Below are positions 1 through 7,777 of a stretch of 41,105 nucleotides of DNA, piece by piece; position 1 is the first letter of the stretch; each line of letters begins with the position of its first letter. A program made the position numbers and the translations under genes. The stretch covers positions 1 to 41,105 of the forward strand of contig QMMS01000004.1 of assembly GCA_003647375.1 (NCBI GenBank), read 5' to 3'. The DNA comes from Deltaproteobacteria bacterium (GTDB lineage: Bacteria; Desulfobacterota; Desulfobacteria; Desulfobacterales; B30-G6). The notes under the pieces were generated by a model, which saw only the letters and a program-made list of their open reading frames with translations, ran no database searches and had not been told where the DNA came from.

Positions 1-358
1 ATTCGACCCCCCCGCCAATGGTTACATCCGACCATCCTGCTTGTATTTTCAACGCGGCCAGTGCGATGGCTTCCAGACCGGATGAACAGAACCGGTTCAC
101 TGTCGCACCGCTCACTTCAACGGGAAAACCTGCCATCTGGGATGCAATACGCCCGATATTGAGCCCCTGCTCCGCTTCCGGAAAGGAGCACCCGATCATG
201 ATGTCGTCAATATCCTTTTTCTCGATATTTTCAGTCTTGTCGACAGCGGCACTCAATATAAAGGAGAGAAGATCATCGGGTCTCGTGTCCTTGAAGGCGC
301 CTTTGTTTCGTCTGCACCCGGGTGTTCTCACGGATGTCACTATATATGAATCTTTCAT
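1..358 (-). CDS. fadA: Thiolase (acetyl-CoA acyltransferase), N-terminal part, cut by window edge
   Basis: The visible 119 residues are the N-terminal part of a thiolase, which cleaves 3-ketoacyl-CoA with CoA in the last step of fatty-acid beta-oxidation. The seen features are an early RTPG segment, the IGCSFPE segment (56-62), and the nucleophile loop NRFCSSGLEAI with the acyl-accepting cysteine at residue 91. The catalytic His and second Cys lie beyond the window. The start at 358 is supported by AAGGAG eight bases upstream. It follows fadN on the same strand with a gap of about 100 bases, the order of fadN-fadA in Bacillus-type operons. The family is certain; the exact chain-length substrate is not visible. 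The gene runs off position 1. Confidence 0.9.
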   Translation of the reverse strand, partial: MKDSYIVTSVRTPGCRRNKGAFKDTRPDDLLSFILSAAVDKTENIEKKDIDDIMIGCSFPEAEQGLNIGRIASQMAGFPVEVSGATVNRFCSSGLEAIALAALKIQAGWSDVTIGGGVE

Positions 359-374
359 TTGTTATTCTCCTTGA

Positions 375-398
375 ATAAAATCGTTCCTGCGATTTTAT
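375..398 (-). other. Intercistronic stem-loop just ahead of the fadA ribosome-binding site
   Basis: A perfect 9-bp inverted repeat, ATAAAATCG and CGATTTTAT, has a 6-base loop. It sits between the fadN stop and the fadA Shine-Dalgarno sequence at 367-372. A second short GC-rich hairpin (GCGGC-att-GCCGC) lies next to it, further upstream on the minus-strand message. There is no following T-run, so it is not a classical terminator. Partial readthrough control or mRNA stabilisation is possible, but this is an inference. Confidence 0.4.
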
Positions 399-460
399 GT
401 GAAGCGGCATTGCCGCTGGTATTATCCCTTGAAAGGCTGCTATTCATATGGCACAGGATT

Positions 461-2869
461 TCAATTCCTGAGGGGTTTGCCTGTTTTGAGCATATGATCG
501 ATCCTGGCCAGGGTCTTTTCTTCTTTCAGCAAATCGATGAAGGCCTCTCTTTCCAGTGTCAGGATGACGTCTTCCTCGATGTGACTGTTGCTACGGACGT
601 TGCCGCCGCTCATGACATAGGCGATCCGTTTGAGAACAAAGGCATCGTACTCACTGATATACTTGGCCCTTTGCATGTCTGCTATCTGCGTATTGGCCAT
701 TCCCTGCGCGGCTTCCCCCAGGACCTTTATCTTTCGTTTTACCGGGGGTGCGTACCCCGCGTCCAGCATTCTCAGCACTTCCTTTTTCGATTCTCCCACC
801 AGGTAATCACGGTTGAAGATAATCCGGTCCGTGGGATTCAGAAAGCCGTTGGCCCTTGCCTCGGCAGCGGACATGGAGACCTTGGCCATGGCAATCGTCA
901 TAAAGGCCGGTATGAAGAATCGCGTCAGGTCGACATCCCCTGCAGCTGCTTCCGGGATCGAGGCCAAATAGTTTCGCCACAATCCCAGGCATCCGCCGCC
1001 GGCCGGCAGGAGACCGACACCGAATTCAACTTGGCCCATGAAAAGATCGCTATGGGCCACGACCCGATCCGAGGCCAGACAGACTTCACACCCACCACCC
1101 AGGGTCATGCCGTAGGGTGCGGCAACAACGGGAAAGGGCGCATAACGCGCCTTAAGGAGACCGTACTGGAGGTCCTTGATCATTTGTTCGATTTCCTCGA
1201 GGCGGTTTTCCGTCACCGCCTGTCTTACGGCAGCCAGGTCGGCCCCTGCTGAAAACGCTCCCGGCATACCGCCGCCCTGGTTGCCTATCACGAGTCCGGC
1301 CCCGTGGGTGTCGACATAATCGATGCTTGAGTGGATGGCCTGAATAATATCCTGGTTCAGGGAATTCATCTTGGAGTGAAATTCAAGACAGAAGACACCG
1401 TCACCCAGATCGACGAGTGAAGCATACTCATTGGACTGAACCGTCTTGCCATCTGCCTTCAACCCTGCCAGGGAGATGATATTGGCACTCACCTGGACGG
1501 GTTTGTATGCGGCGGAAGTAAAATCGTAAAAAAAGCGCCGGCCGTTCTCTGTTTTATAAAAAGAGGTGTGGCCGGCTGCCAGCATGTTGCTGATTTTTTC
1601 CGGGATGATAAACCCATCTTCTTTCATTTTCTCCACTGATTTGACCAGGTCGATGGTATCCCAGGTTTCGAATGGGCCCATTTCAAAATTGAATCCCCAT
1701 TTCATGGCGTTGTCTATTTCAACGATGGTGTCTGATATTTCCGGGATCCTGTTGGCCGAGTAAACCAGGTTGCCGGCTACGGCCTTCCAGGCAAAACGTG
1801 CCCCATTGTCGGTACCGTACATGACGGCATTGATCTTGTCGGAAAGGGTCTTGGCTTTTCGGGCTTCTGTCAGACAGGGGAAGTCAGGGGCTTCATACGC
1901 AGCATATTCCAGTGTAGCAGGATCGATAACTTTTCGGATTTTCTGCCATTCCGGCGTCAGGTCTGTCTTATAAAACCCGCCCTGGGTTTTTTTACCCAGC
2001 AGATTATTCTTGAGCATGCGGGTCACGAATTCAGGAATCTGAAAACTGTCCCTGTCCTCATCGTCCGTTACCAGTTCATAGGTGTTCCCGGCCACATGGC
2101 TCAGGATGTCAAGCCCTACCAGGTCGGCGGTTTTGAACATGGCGGTTTTGGGGCGCCCCATGACCGGACCGAAGAGTGCATCGACTTCCGTGATACTCAA
2201 TCCTTCTTCCAGCATCAATTTCATGGCTTTGACCATACCGTGAATACCGATGCGGTTACCAACGAAGTTGGGTGTGTCTTTGGCCCACACAATCCCTTTG
2301 CCGAGAATTCGTTCGCCGAAATCAGCCATAAAATCAAGGACATCCCTGTGGGTTTCTTCTCCCGGAATAATCTCGAGCAGTTTCATATAGCGCACGGGGT
2401 TGAAGAAATGGGTTCCGAGAAAGTGCTGTTTGAATTCCTGGGAACGTCCTTCGGACATGGATTTTAAGGGAATACCGGACGTGTTGGAGGAAACGATGGT
2501 TCCTGGTTTTCGGACCCCTTCCATACGTTCGAAGAGCTGGTGTTTGACGGTCAAATTTTCGACAACCACTTCGATAATCCAGTCACATGCCGATATCCGG
2601 TCAAAATCGTCTTCGAGGTTACCGATAGTGATTAGGTCCAGATCTTTTGGTTGCATTAGAAGGGCCGGTCTGGCTACGGCAAGGTTGTCGAGGCCCGTCT
2701 TGGCGATTCTATTGCGGGCTTCCGGGTTCTCTTTTTCATCGTCATTCAGGTTGGGCGGAACGATATCCAGCAACAGCGTTTTGATGCCGGCACCCGCCAG
2801 CAGCGCGGCAATGCCCCCTCCCATGACGCCTGAGCCGATAACAGCGGCTTTCCTGATTTTTCTTTGCAT
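461..2869 (-). CDS. fadN: FadN-type 3-hydroxyacyl-CoA dehydrogenase / enoyl-CoA hydratase
   Basis: An 802-aa bifunctional beta-oxidation protein. The N-terminal half has a Rossmann NAD motif, GSGVMGGG at about residues 12-19, and the dehydrogenase His motif HFFNPVRYMKLLEIIPG. The C-terminal third (from about 500) is a crotonase fold with an oxyanion stretch (AFSAGADL), GGGCEVCLASD, and EFGVGLLPAGGG, which supply the two general acid/base Glu residues. Dehydrogenase first and hydratase last is the FadN order of Bacillus, opposite to E. coli FadB. The start at 2869 is chosen because AGGAGGAG lies just upstream and the protein then begins close to the Rossmann strand. A longer reading to 2998 would add a 43-residue tail running into the operator. 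It forms an operon with fadA. Confidence 0.92.
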   Translation of the reverse strand: MQRKIRKAAVIGSGVMGGGIAALLAGAGIKTLLLDIVPPNLNDDEKENPEARNRIAKTGLDNLAVARPALLMQPKDLDLITIGNLEDDFDRISACDWIIEVVVENLTVKHQLFERMEGVRKPGTIVSSNTSGIPLKSMSEGRSQEFKQHFLGTHFFNPVRYMKLLEIIPGEETHRDVLDFMADFGERILGKGIVWAKDTPNFVGNRIGIHGMVKAMKLMLEEGLSITEVDALFGPVMGRPKTAMFKTADLVGLDILSHVAGNTYELVTDDEDRDSFQIPEFVTRMLKNNLLGKKTQGGFYKTDLTPEWQKIRKVIDPATLEYAAYEAPDFPCLTEARKAKTLSDKINAVMYGTDNGARFAWKAVAGNLVYSANRIPEISDTIVEIDNAMKWGFNFEMGPFETWDTIDLVKSVEKMKEDGFIIPEKISNMLAAGHTSFYKTENGRRFFYDFTSAAYKPVQVSANIISLAGLKADGKTVQSNEYASLVDLGDGVFCLEFHSKMNSLNQDIIQAIHSSIDYVDTHGAGLVIGNQGGGMPGAFSAGADLAAVRQAVTENRLEEIEQMIKDLQYGLLKARYAPFPVVAAPYGMTLGGGCEVCLASDRVVAHSDLFMGQVEFGVGLLPAGGGCLGLWRNYLASIPEAAAGDVDLTRFFIPAFMTIAMAKVSMSAAEARANGFLNPTDRIIFNRDYLVGESKKEVLRMLDAGYAPPVKRKIKVLGEAAQGMANTQIADMQRAKYISEYDAFVLKRIAYVMSGGNVRSNSHIEEDVILTLEREAFIDLLKEEKTLARIDHMLKTGKPLRN

Positions 2870-2983
2870 GGTCTCCTCCTGGTTGTGGTGGTCTGATACT
2901 GGCTTCCGATGGCGGGCATCGGGTCCAAATGTGTGCAAATAGACTGGTTCTGCCAAAATTCCCGTATCCACATCGGAACATAA

Positions 2984-3001
2984 TGAATGAATATTCATTT
3001 T
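2984..3001. promoter_or_regulatory. Putative FadR (TetR-family) operator ahead of fadN
   Basis: TGAATGAATATTCATTTT contains the perfect 14-bp palindrome AATGAATATTCATT (2986-2999). This matches the core of the known TetR-type FadR operator of Bacillus and relatives (TGAATGA-TA-TCATTCA style) except at the last two bases. It lies about 115 bp upstream of the fadN start, so acyl-CoA-relieved repression of the fadN-fadA operon is likely. A weaker similar dyad, TGAATATAAATTCA, lies at 3165-3178. The regulator gene is not in the window. Confidence 0.6.
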
Positions 3002-3061
3002 ACTTAACAGAGATGCAGGGGCTGTGTCAAGGGATAATCATCGAAGTGTTGATCAGCTAAG

Positions 3062-3116
3062 AATAAAAATAATAAATATATATTCAACATGTTAGAATAT
3101 ATTTATTGTTTTTATT
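3062..3116. repeat. Long AT-only dyad between fadN and the HU gene
   Basis: The left arm at 3062-3085 (AATAAAAATAATAAATATATATTC) is matched by the reverse complement of 3095-3116, apart from one substitution and a two-base insertion. The arms flank a centre containing AACATGTT. The sequence is almost pure A/T. It lies in the 401-base gap between the fadN start (2869) and the HU stop (3271), which otherwise holds only the operator and the HU terminator. Role unknown. Confidence 0.5.
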
Positions 3117-3186
3117 GAATAGTTTTAATTCTGATATGATCGGAAAAGTGATTAATAAAATCAATGAATATAAATTCATCCATTCC

Positions 3187-3232
3187 AAAAAAAAAAACAG
3201 CCGGTCTACTTGATGAAAGCAGATCCGGCTGT
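3187..3232 (-). terminator. Rho-independent terminator of the HU gene
   Basis: Read on the minus strand, an 8-bp perfect stem (ACAGCCGG with CCGGCTGT, 20-base loop) is followed immediately by an unbroken run of about ten T. It begins about 40 bases after the HU stop codon. This is a textbook intrinsic terminator. Confidence 0.9.
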
Positions 3233-3270
3233 CATTGATATCGTGTCTGGTGTACCTTTGCAGACAGCTT

Positions 3271-3543
3271 CTAAACAGCGTCGCTCAGTTTTTTCCCGAC
3301 ACTGAATTTGACCACATTTTTACCCTTGATCTTGATGACCTCGCCTGTCTGGGGATTGCGACCTTTACGGGTTTTGCGGTAAATCTTTTTGAAGGTTCCA
3401 AAACCGACTAGCGTGACTTTGCCGTTTTTCTTTTTTAATGCCTTGGTGACGTTGTCAACAAATGAATTGAGTGCCACCCCGGCGGCTGCTTTGGAGATGC
3501 CGGCATCCTTTGCAATGTTTTCGATGAGTTCTGCTTTTGTCAT
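3271..3543 (-). CDS. hup: HU-family DNA-binding protein
   Basis: A 90-aa histone-like protein that bends and compacts DNA in the nucleoid. It has the full HU fold: N-terminal helices starting MTKAELIENIA, the GFGTF turn at about 47-51, and the beta-arm with RKGRNPQTGEVI, whose RNP tip intercalates DNA. The C-terminus FSVGKKLSDAV is typical. The start is supported by a GGGGGAG ribosome-binding site. It appears monocistronic, with its own promoter at 3590-3616 and a strong terminator at 3187-3232. HU rather than IHF is favoured by the sequence of the arm, but the subunit type cannot be proven here. Confidence 0.95.
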   Translation of the reverse strand: MTKAELIENIAKDAGISKAAAGVALNSFVDNVTKALKKKNGKVTLVGFGTFKKIYRKTRKGRNPQTGEVIKIKGKNVVKFSVGKKLSDAV

Positions 3544-3589
3544 ATTTCTCCCCCTTTAATTGACGTTAATAGCCCTTCGATGTTCGGGA

Positions 3590-3616
3590 TGTATAGTAAC
3601 TGCAGGTGAAAGTCAA
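3590..3616 (-). promoter_or_regulatory. Possible sigma-70 promoter of the HU gene
   Basis: On the minus strand TTGACT (3616-3611) and TATACA (3595-3590) are separated by 15 bases, shorter than the optimal 17. This is about 45 bases upstream of the HU start codon. Both hexamers are near consensus, but the short spacer lowers confidence. Confidence 0.4.
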
Positions 3617-3620
3617 TAGC

Positions 3621-3758
3621 AGCTATCTCAAAAATATCTTTTGGTCCAATCTCTGTGTTGGGCCCTCGTTTCAAATCCTCGACATACAGAAGTATGCCTG
3701 CGGGTTGAAACTCAGCCCCGCCTTAATCTTGGACCAAAATCCTATTTTTGAGATGGCT
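3621..3758. repeat. 138-bp imperfect palindromic intergenic element
   Basis: The outer arms AGCTATCTCAAAAATA (left) and TATTTTTGAGATGGCT (right) pair, followed by TTTTGGTCCAA with TTGGACCAAAA. The pairing continues through GGGC..GTTTCAA with TTGAAAC..GCCC to the core CATAC-agaa-GTATG. Almost the whole 138 bp folds as one interrupted hairpin. It lies just after the stop of the large GlmS-like gene and before the HU promoter, so it could end that transcript. The structure suggests a small dispersed non-autonomous repeat. Copies elsewhere in the genome cannot be checked here. Confidence 0.7.
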
Positions 3759-3781
3759 TCGGTTTAAAGATGCTTAATCCC

Positions 3782-6700
3782 TTAATTTGTCGGTTTTGTG
3801 TCCGCCAGGCCGGCCAGAATTGTTTCTCCACTTTTTTCGGCGGATTTTCCGAACAGCTCGTCCATCTCCAGGAGTTGCAGATAACTGTCTGCCCAGGGGA
3901 CACTGTTTTCCATGACAATGTTTTTAATATGCTCATACTTGCCGCCGAGTGCCTTAATGATAATGGCCAAGGGTACATTCTTACGAAAGGAGATATTCAG
4001 CAGCAGGAGGTTTTCGATGATGTTTGGGCTGTCGGAAGATGCTGAAATAACGGGAATTACGAGAATACTCCGATCATCTTTGCGCCCTTTCCCGATGTAG
4101 ATGTTTCCTTTTTGAACAATAATACGTTTGGTGCCCTTGAGAGTCGTATCGGTTTCAACACGGGAAGGGATCGGTTTTAGCACACCTCTTTTCTCCAGAA
4201 CTTCAATAGTGGTTTCATCCGTGAGTTCGTTCAACAGATTCAGCTTGTTGATACGGTAAAGGATGGATCCCCCAATGCTTGCAACAACCTCTTGAAGATT
4301 TTTCAGGACAAGAATATTGTTGGGAGTGATCTGAGAGATGATGATGCCGTGCTTGGTCAGAGAGTCGAAAAGGAGCCCTTTGATTTTTTCACTGATGCGA
4401 CTGGTTCCTACGGTTACCGTTTTTGCCTGGTGCTTGATGGCATCGATGGGCCGGGACATGCTGTTGATGGATTCACTGATGAACGTGAAGAACATGTTGA
4501 TCACGTTCAATGCCGTACCCTTGACGCCAAAGTCGAGTTCGAAATCGGGCATGGGAAGTTTGCCGGAAAGGTATTTCAGCAGGAGCGTCAGGTCAGAGGC
4601 CATTGCTATCGACACGGGGAAGCGATGTTTTTGTTTTTTATCGCGAAATTCCTGATAAAACTTCGCTATTGTTTCCCGGAATGATTTTTCGAGTATGACC
4701 TCATAGACATCCATTCCCCGGGCTGCCTTTTCATCGATAGTTTCCTTGATCTTCCCACGAAACGTGTGTAGAAATCGGGACCCCTCGTTGATGGCCAGGG
4801 CGGCATAATAGCCCCAGAGATGACCCACGAGGGTATTCAAGATAGGTGCCAGGTGTTCACTGGTGACCGGGACGTGGAATACGTCTTCCGCATAGGGATC
4901 GAATCGTGTCTCGCCTTCATTTGTGATGACGATGGGTGTCGCCTTGTGTGCCTTGAATATGGCTGTGTCTTTGATGATGTCACCGATGACTGTGCTCTTA
5001 GCGCCGGCTGCACACACGAGTATCAGGGGCTCTGATGAGAGGTCGATATGCTTTTTGTCTTCAACGTAATCCGAAGAGATGGTCTTGTAGCAGAGTTCAC
5101 TCAGCTTGATCCTGATTTCGTCGGCGGAAGCCCTGTTGGGCCCGCTCCCCACGGCAGCCCAGTAGATTTTTGTGGCTGCAAGCCTGCGAGCAGAGCCTTC
5201 GATGGCCTCCGCCTGCCCAAGGATTTTTTTCATGTGAGTCGGCAACTCAAGCAGTTTTTTGATTTCTTCGGTCACGAAGGCGATATTCCGGCGACCTGTT
5301 GCGGCAGCCATGTGGAGTCCCAGGACGGCGCCGGCAACTATTTGTGAGTAAAAAGCTTTTGTTGAGGCTACCGACATTTCGATATCGCGGCCTTTACTGG
5401 TGTACATGACCCCCTCGACCTTAAACGTGATATCGGAATCCCGGCGGTTGACGATGGCCAGGGTTCTGGCGCCGCGCTCCCGGACCATATCGATTGCGCG
5501 GTTGGTATCGGTGGTTGTCCCCGACTGGCTGATGGCGATCACCAGCGTGTCCGACATACTGTCCGGGCTGTCGTGTTCATTCATCTTAAACCCGCTCAGT
5601 TCCGATGCTTTCAGGGCGTCGATAAAAAGTTTCGAATCATTCAGGTAGTAACTCAGGATGTCGGCACAGACTTGTGCAGCAATGCCCGCCGTGCCTTGGC
5701 CGGTAAAATAGACTCTTCGTATCTGATCGCAACGCAGGGCTTCAATGATTGACGCGTTCAACACGGTGCTGTCCAGAACAGTGGTGTATTGTTCTTTCCC
5801 GGTTACCTTCCACCGGTTCTGGAGTGTTTTTTCAATGGAGGCGGGAGCTTCCGAAATCTCCTTCAAGAAATAATGAGGGAAATGCTGCCGGTCTATATCT
5901 CGGGTGGTAATGGCGGTTCGTTTGATATCGGCTTCCTTGAGTTCGAGGGGTGAGCCGTCATAGGCCATGGCATCGATACCATCGACGCCTCCGGATGAGT
6001 TCTGATCCAGGATGAAAATCTGTCCCTGCACATCCCCATGCTTGCCCTGGACTATTTTTTCGCCGTCCAGTTTCAGGTAATAGGGCGTTTCTTCGACAAA
6101 CCCGTAGACTTCCGATGCCGGTATATAGCGATCTTCTGACAGGCCGACAAAAATAGCCTGGCCGCTGCCCCGCTGCCCCAGAAACAGTTTGCCCGGGGCC
6201 AGATTGGTATGCATGGAAATGGCGTGGGAGCCATCGAAGTCATTCAGGGACCGGCGAAACGCCTCAGCCACCGGGGCACCTTCCTGAAGATACTTCTGGA
6301 TCTGCAGGGGGATGACCTTGGTGTCGGTTGAGATGTCTTCCTGGATGACAGCACCCGATTTTAGAAGATCTTCTTTAATTTCCAGATAATTATCGATGTC
6401 GCCATTGAGGCAGGCATGGATAATCCCCTTGGCGGCGCAGTTGTCTCCCTCCGGTATATTATCCATGGGATGACAGTTCGATTCGGTAATGGCACCCACG
6501 GAAGCCCAGCGTGTATGGGATGATATGGTGTAGTTGACGGGCGTAAACGTTACTGCCCGCTGGAAGATGGGATCTGTCTTGATCTGGCGGCGCAGATAGG
6601 AAACATTGTCCCCAAGCCCGCCGATTTCAGCGGCAACCTTGTAGGTGAAGGCGATGGTGACACGATCACTCTGAGTCGATTCCTGGGTCGGGTCCATTTG

Positions 6701-7540
6701 TATGCTACCGTTGGTCAGGACATTGTGCGAGGATCTGCTGGAAAAGGCGCCCAGAAAACCGTCGTTATCGATCGTTCTGTGCAGGTCTCGCCAGTCCTTC
6801 GCATCAAACAGGAGCATGACGGAGATGCCGGCTGAATCTCTTCCACGAACCTCCAACCGGTCGATACTGTTGAGGACAGCGTTGATTTCCCGAAATATCT
6901 TGATAAAAAATGGTGACGCCATACCCGCATGGTAGGAGGCGAGGCTTTCTACCTTCCGGACATTTCCGGCAATCTCGGTTTTGAGAGACCAGTGAATGTC
7001 TTTTAGCGTCTCGAGGGAGTCCGTGATCGTTTCGACTTCACCCGGTGAAAGATGACCCACCTGTCGGGACAGTACAAGGGATTCTGCCTCGATGACGGCA
7101 TGGATCTTTTCGGCAAGTTCGAGGATCTCTTCCAGGACGTCCCTGTGGGTAAAGACATGCAGGAATGCGTCCGTTCGCTTAAACTGCTGAACCTGATCGT
7201 AGAGAGATGTCAGAAGTGCTTTTCCGCCCAGGTAGTGGTCTTTCCCGGCGAGTTCTTCCCGGGTACACTGATCAATGGTTTTCTGCCCAAGTGACCGGAC
7301 CTGATCCTCCATGCCGGGTATATCGATTCGAATGCCCGATTTCTGCTTTGATTTAACGGAAACAATTCCCGTCAGTCCGCAGGACAGTCTGTTGGGGAGA
7401 CAGGGAAAAAATACAAGGGAACCCAGGGGGACGCTGCTGAGATCACGGCCAAAATAAATCTGTCGACATAATATAGCGTTCAGGGCATCCTGCCATTCGC
7501 TGTGTCTGCTTTTCGTTCGGGAGCGAACATCATGTTTCAT
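3782..7540 (-). CDS. Very large GlmS-like amidotransferase/isomerase (glutaminase + double SIS + C-terminal extension)
   Basis: A 1252-aa protein related to glucosamine-6-phosphate synthase, which makes GlcN-6-P from fructose-6-P and glutamine. Glutaminase motifs are seen: CGLTGIVSV (Cys54), RGRDSAG (about 232) and HTRWASVGAITESN (about 342). Two SIS sugar-isomerase modules follow (SQSGTTTDT; SELCYK..EDKKHIDL), then AKTVTVG, which resembles the AKSVTVE tail of GlmS. Normal GlmS is about 610 aa with Cys as residue 1. Here 53 residues precede the Cys, about 170 residues are inserted before RGRDSAG, and about 260 residues of unknown type follow the isomerase tail. The start at 7540 fits AAAGGA with an 8-base spacer; ATG at 7549 would overlap that site. 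Substrate is unproven. Confidence 0.85.
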   Translation of the reverse strand: MKHDVRSRTKSRHSEWQDALNAILCRQIYFGRDLSSVPLGSLVFFPCLPNRLSCGLTGIVSVKSKQKSGIRIDIPGMEDQVRSLGQKTIDQCTREELAGKDHYLGGKALLTSLYDQVQQFKRTDAFLHVFTHRDVLEEILELAEKIHAVIEAESLVLSRQVGHLSPGEVETITDSLETLKDIHWSLKTEIAGNVRKVESLASYHAGMASPFFIKIFREINAVLNSIDRLEVRGRDSAGISVMLLFDAKDWRDLHRTIDNDGFLGAFSSRSSHNVLTNGSIQMDPTQESTQSDRVTIAFTYKVAAEIGGLGDNVSYLRRQIKTDPIFQRAVTFTPVNYTISSHTRWASVGAITESNCHPMDNIPEGDNCAAKGIIHACLNGDIDNYLEIKEDLLKSGAVIQEDISTDTKVIPLQIQKYLQEGAPVAEAFRRSLNDFDGSHAISMHTNLAPGKLFLGQRGSGQAIFVGLSEDRYIPASEVYGFVEETPYYLKLDGEKIVQGKHGDVQGQIFILDQNSSGGVDGIDAMAYDGSPLELKEADIKRTAITTRDIDRQHFPHYFLKEISEAPASIEKTLQNRWKVTGKEQYTTVLDSTVLNASIIEALRCDQIRRVYFTGQGTAGIAAQVCADILSYYLNDSKLFIDALKASELSGFKMNEHDSPDSMSDTLVIAISQSGTTTDTNRAIDMVRERGARTLAIVNRRDSDITFKVEGVMYTSKGRDIEMSVASTKAFYSQIVAGAVLGLHMAAATGRRNIAFVTEEIKKLLELPTHMKKILGQAEAIEGSARRLAATKIYWAAVGSGPNRASADEIRIKLSELCYKTISSDYVEDKKHIDLSSEPLILVCAAGAKSTVIGDIIKDTAIFKAHKATPIVITNEGETRFDPYAEDVFHVPVTSEHLAPILNTLVGHLWGYYAALAINEGSRFLHTFRGKIKETIDEKAARGMDVYEVILEKSFRETIAKFYQEFRDKKQKHRFPVSIAMASDLTLLLKYLSGKLPMPDFELDFGVKGTALNVINMFFTFISESINSMSRPIDAIKHQAKTVTVGTSRISEKIKGLLFDSLTKHGIIISQITPNNILVLKNLQEVVASIGGSILYRINKLNLLNELTDETTIEVLEKRGVLKPIPSRVETDTTLKGTKRIIVQKGNIYIGKGRKDDRSILVIPVISASSDSPNIIENLLLLNISFRKNVPLAIIIKALGGKYEHIKNIVMENSVPWADSYLQLLEMDELFGKSAEKSGETILAGLADTKPTN

Positions 7541-7698
7541 GCTTGCCATCCTTTGAGAATATTTCCAAAAGCTTCTTTATAGCATTTGTCAAAATATGGA
7601 ATCCCCTGGAGCTGAGAGACTTATTCGGAACATATTGATGACAACCCCTATAGATCATCGAGCCGGTCGACACTCTGGATTTCTTGTCCGAAAAAAGT

Positions 7699-7726
7699 AG
7701 TATACCTGCAACCAGGAAATCTGCAA
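7699..7726 (-). promoter_or_regulatory. Possible promoter for the large GlmS-like gene
   Basis: On the minus strand TTGCAG (7726-7721) and TATACT (7704-7699) have a 16-base spacer. They lie in the 237-base gap between the penicillin-binding gene and the GlmS-like gene. The rest of the gap shows no convincing gene. Confidence 0.35.
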
Positions 7727-7777
7727 CCTCTTTCCAGGAATTGGCCTGGTGAAGGATTCCCGTGCCATGATATCGGT

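Noticed and set aside
359..1252. 297-aa open frame on the plus strand
   Set aside because: It lies antisense to fadN, whose domains and ribosome-binding site are clear. The translated sequence has no recognisable domain.
2870..2998. 43-residue N-terminal extension of fadN
   Set aside because: It runs into the operator palindrome and is not protein-like. ATG 2869 has AGGAGGAG directly upstream.
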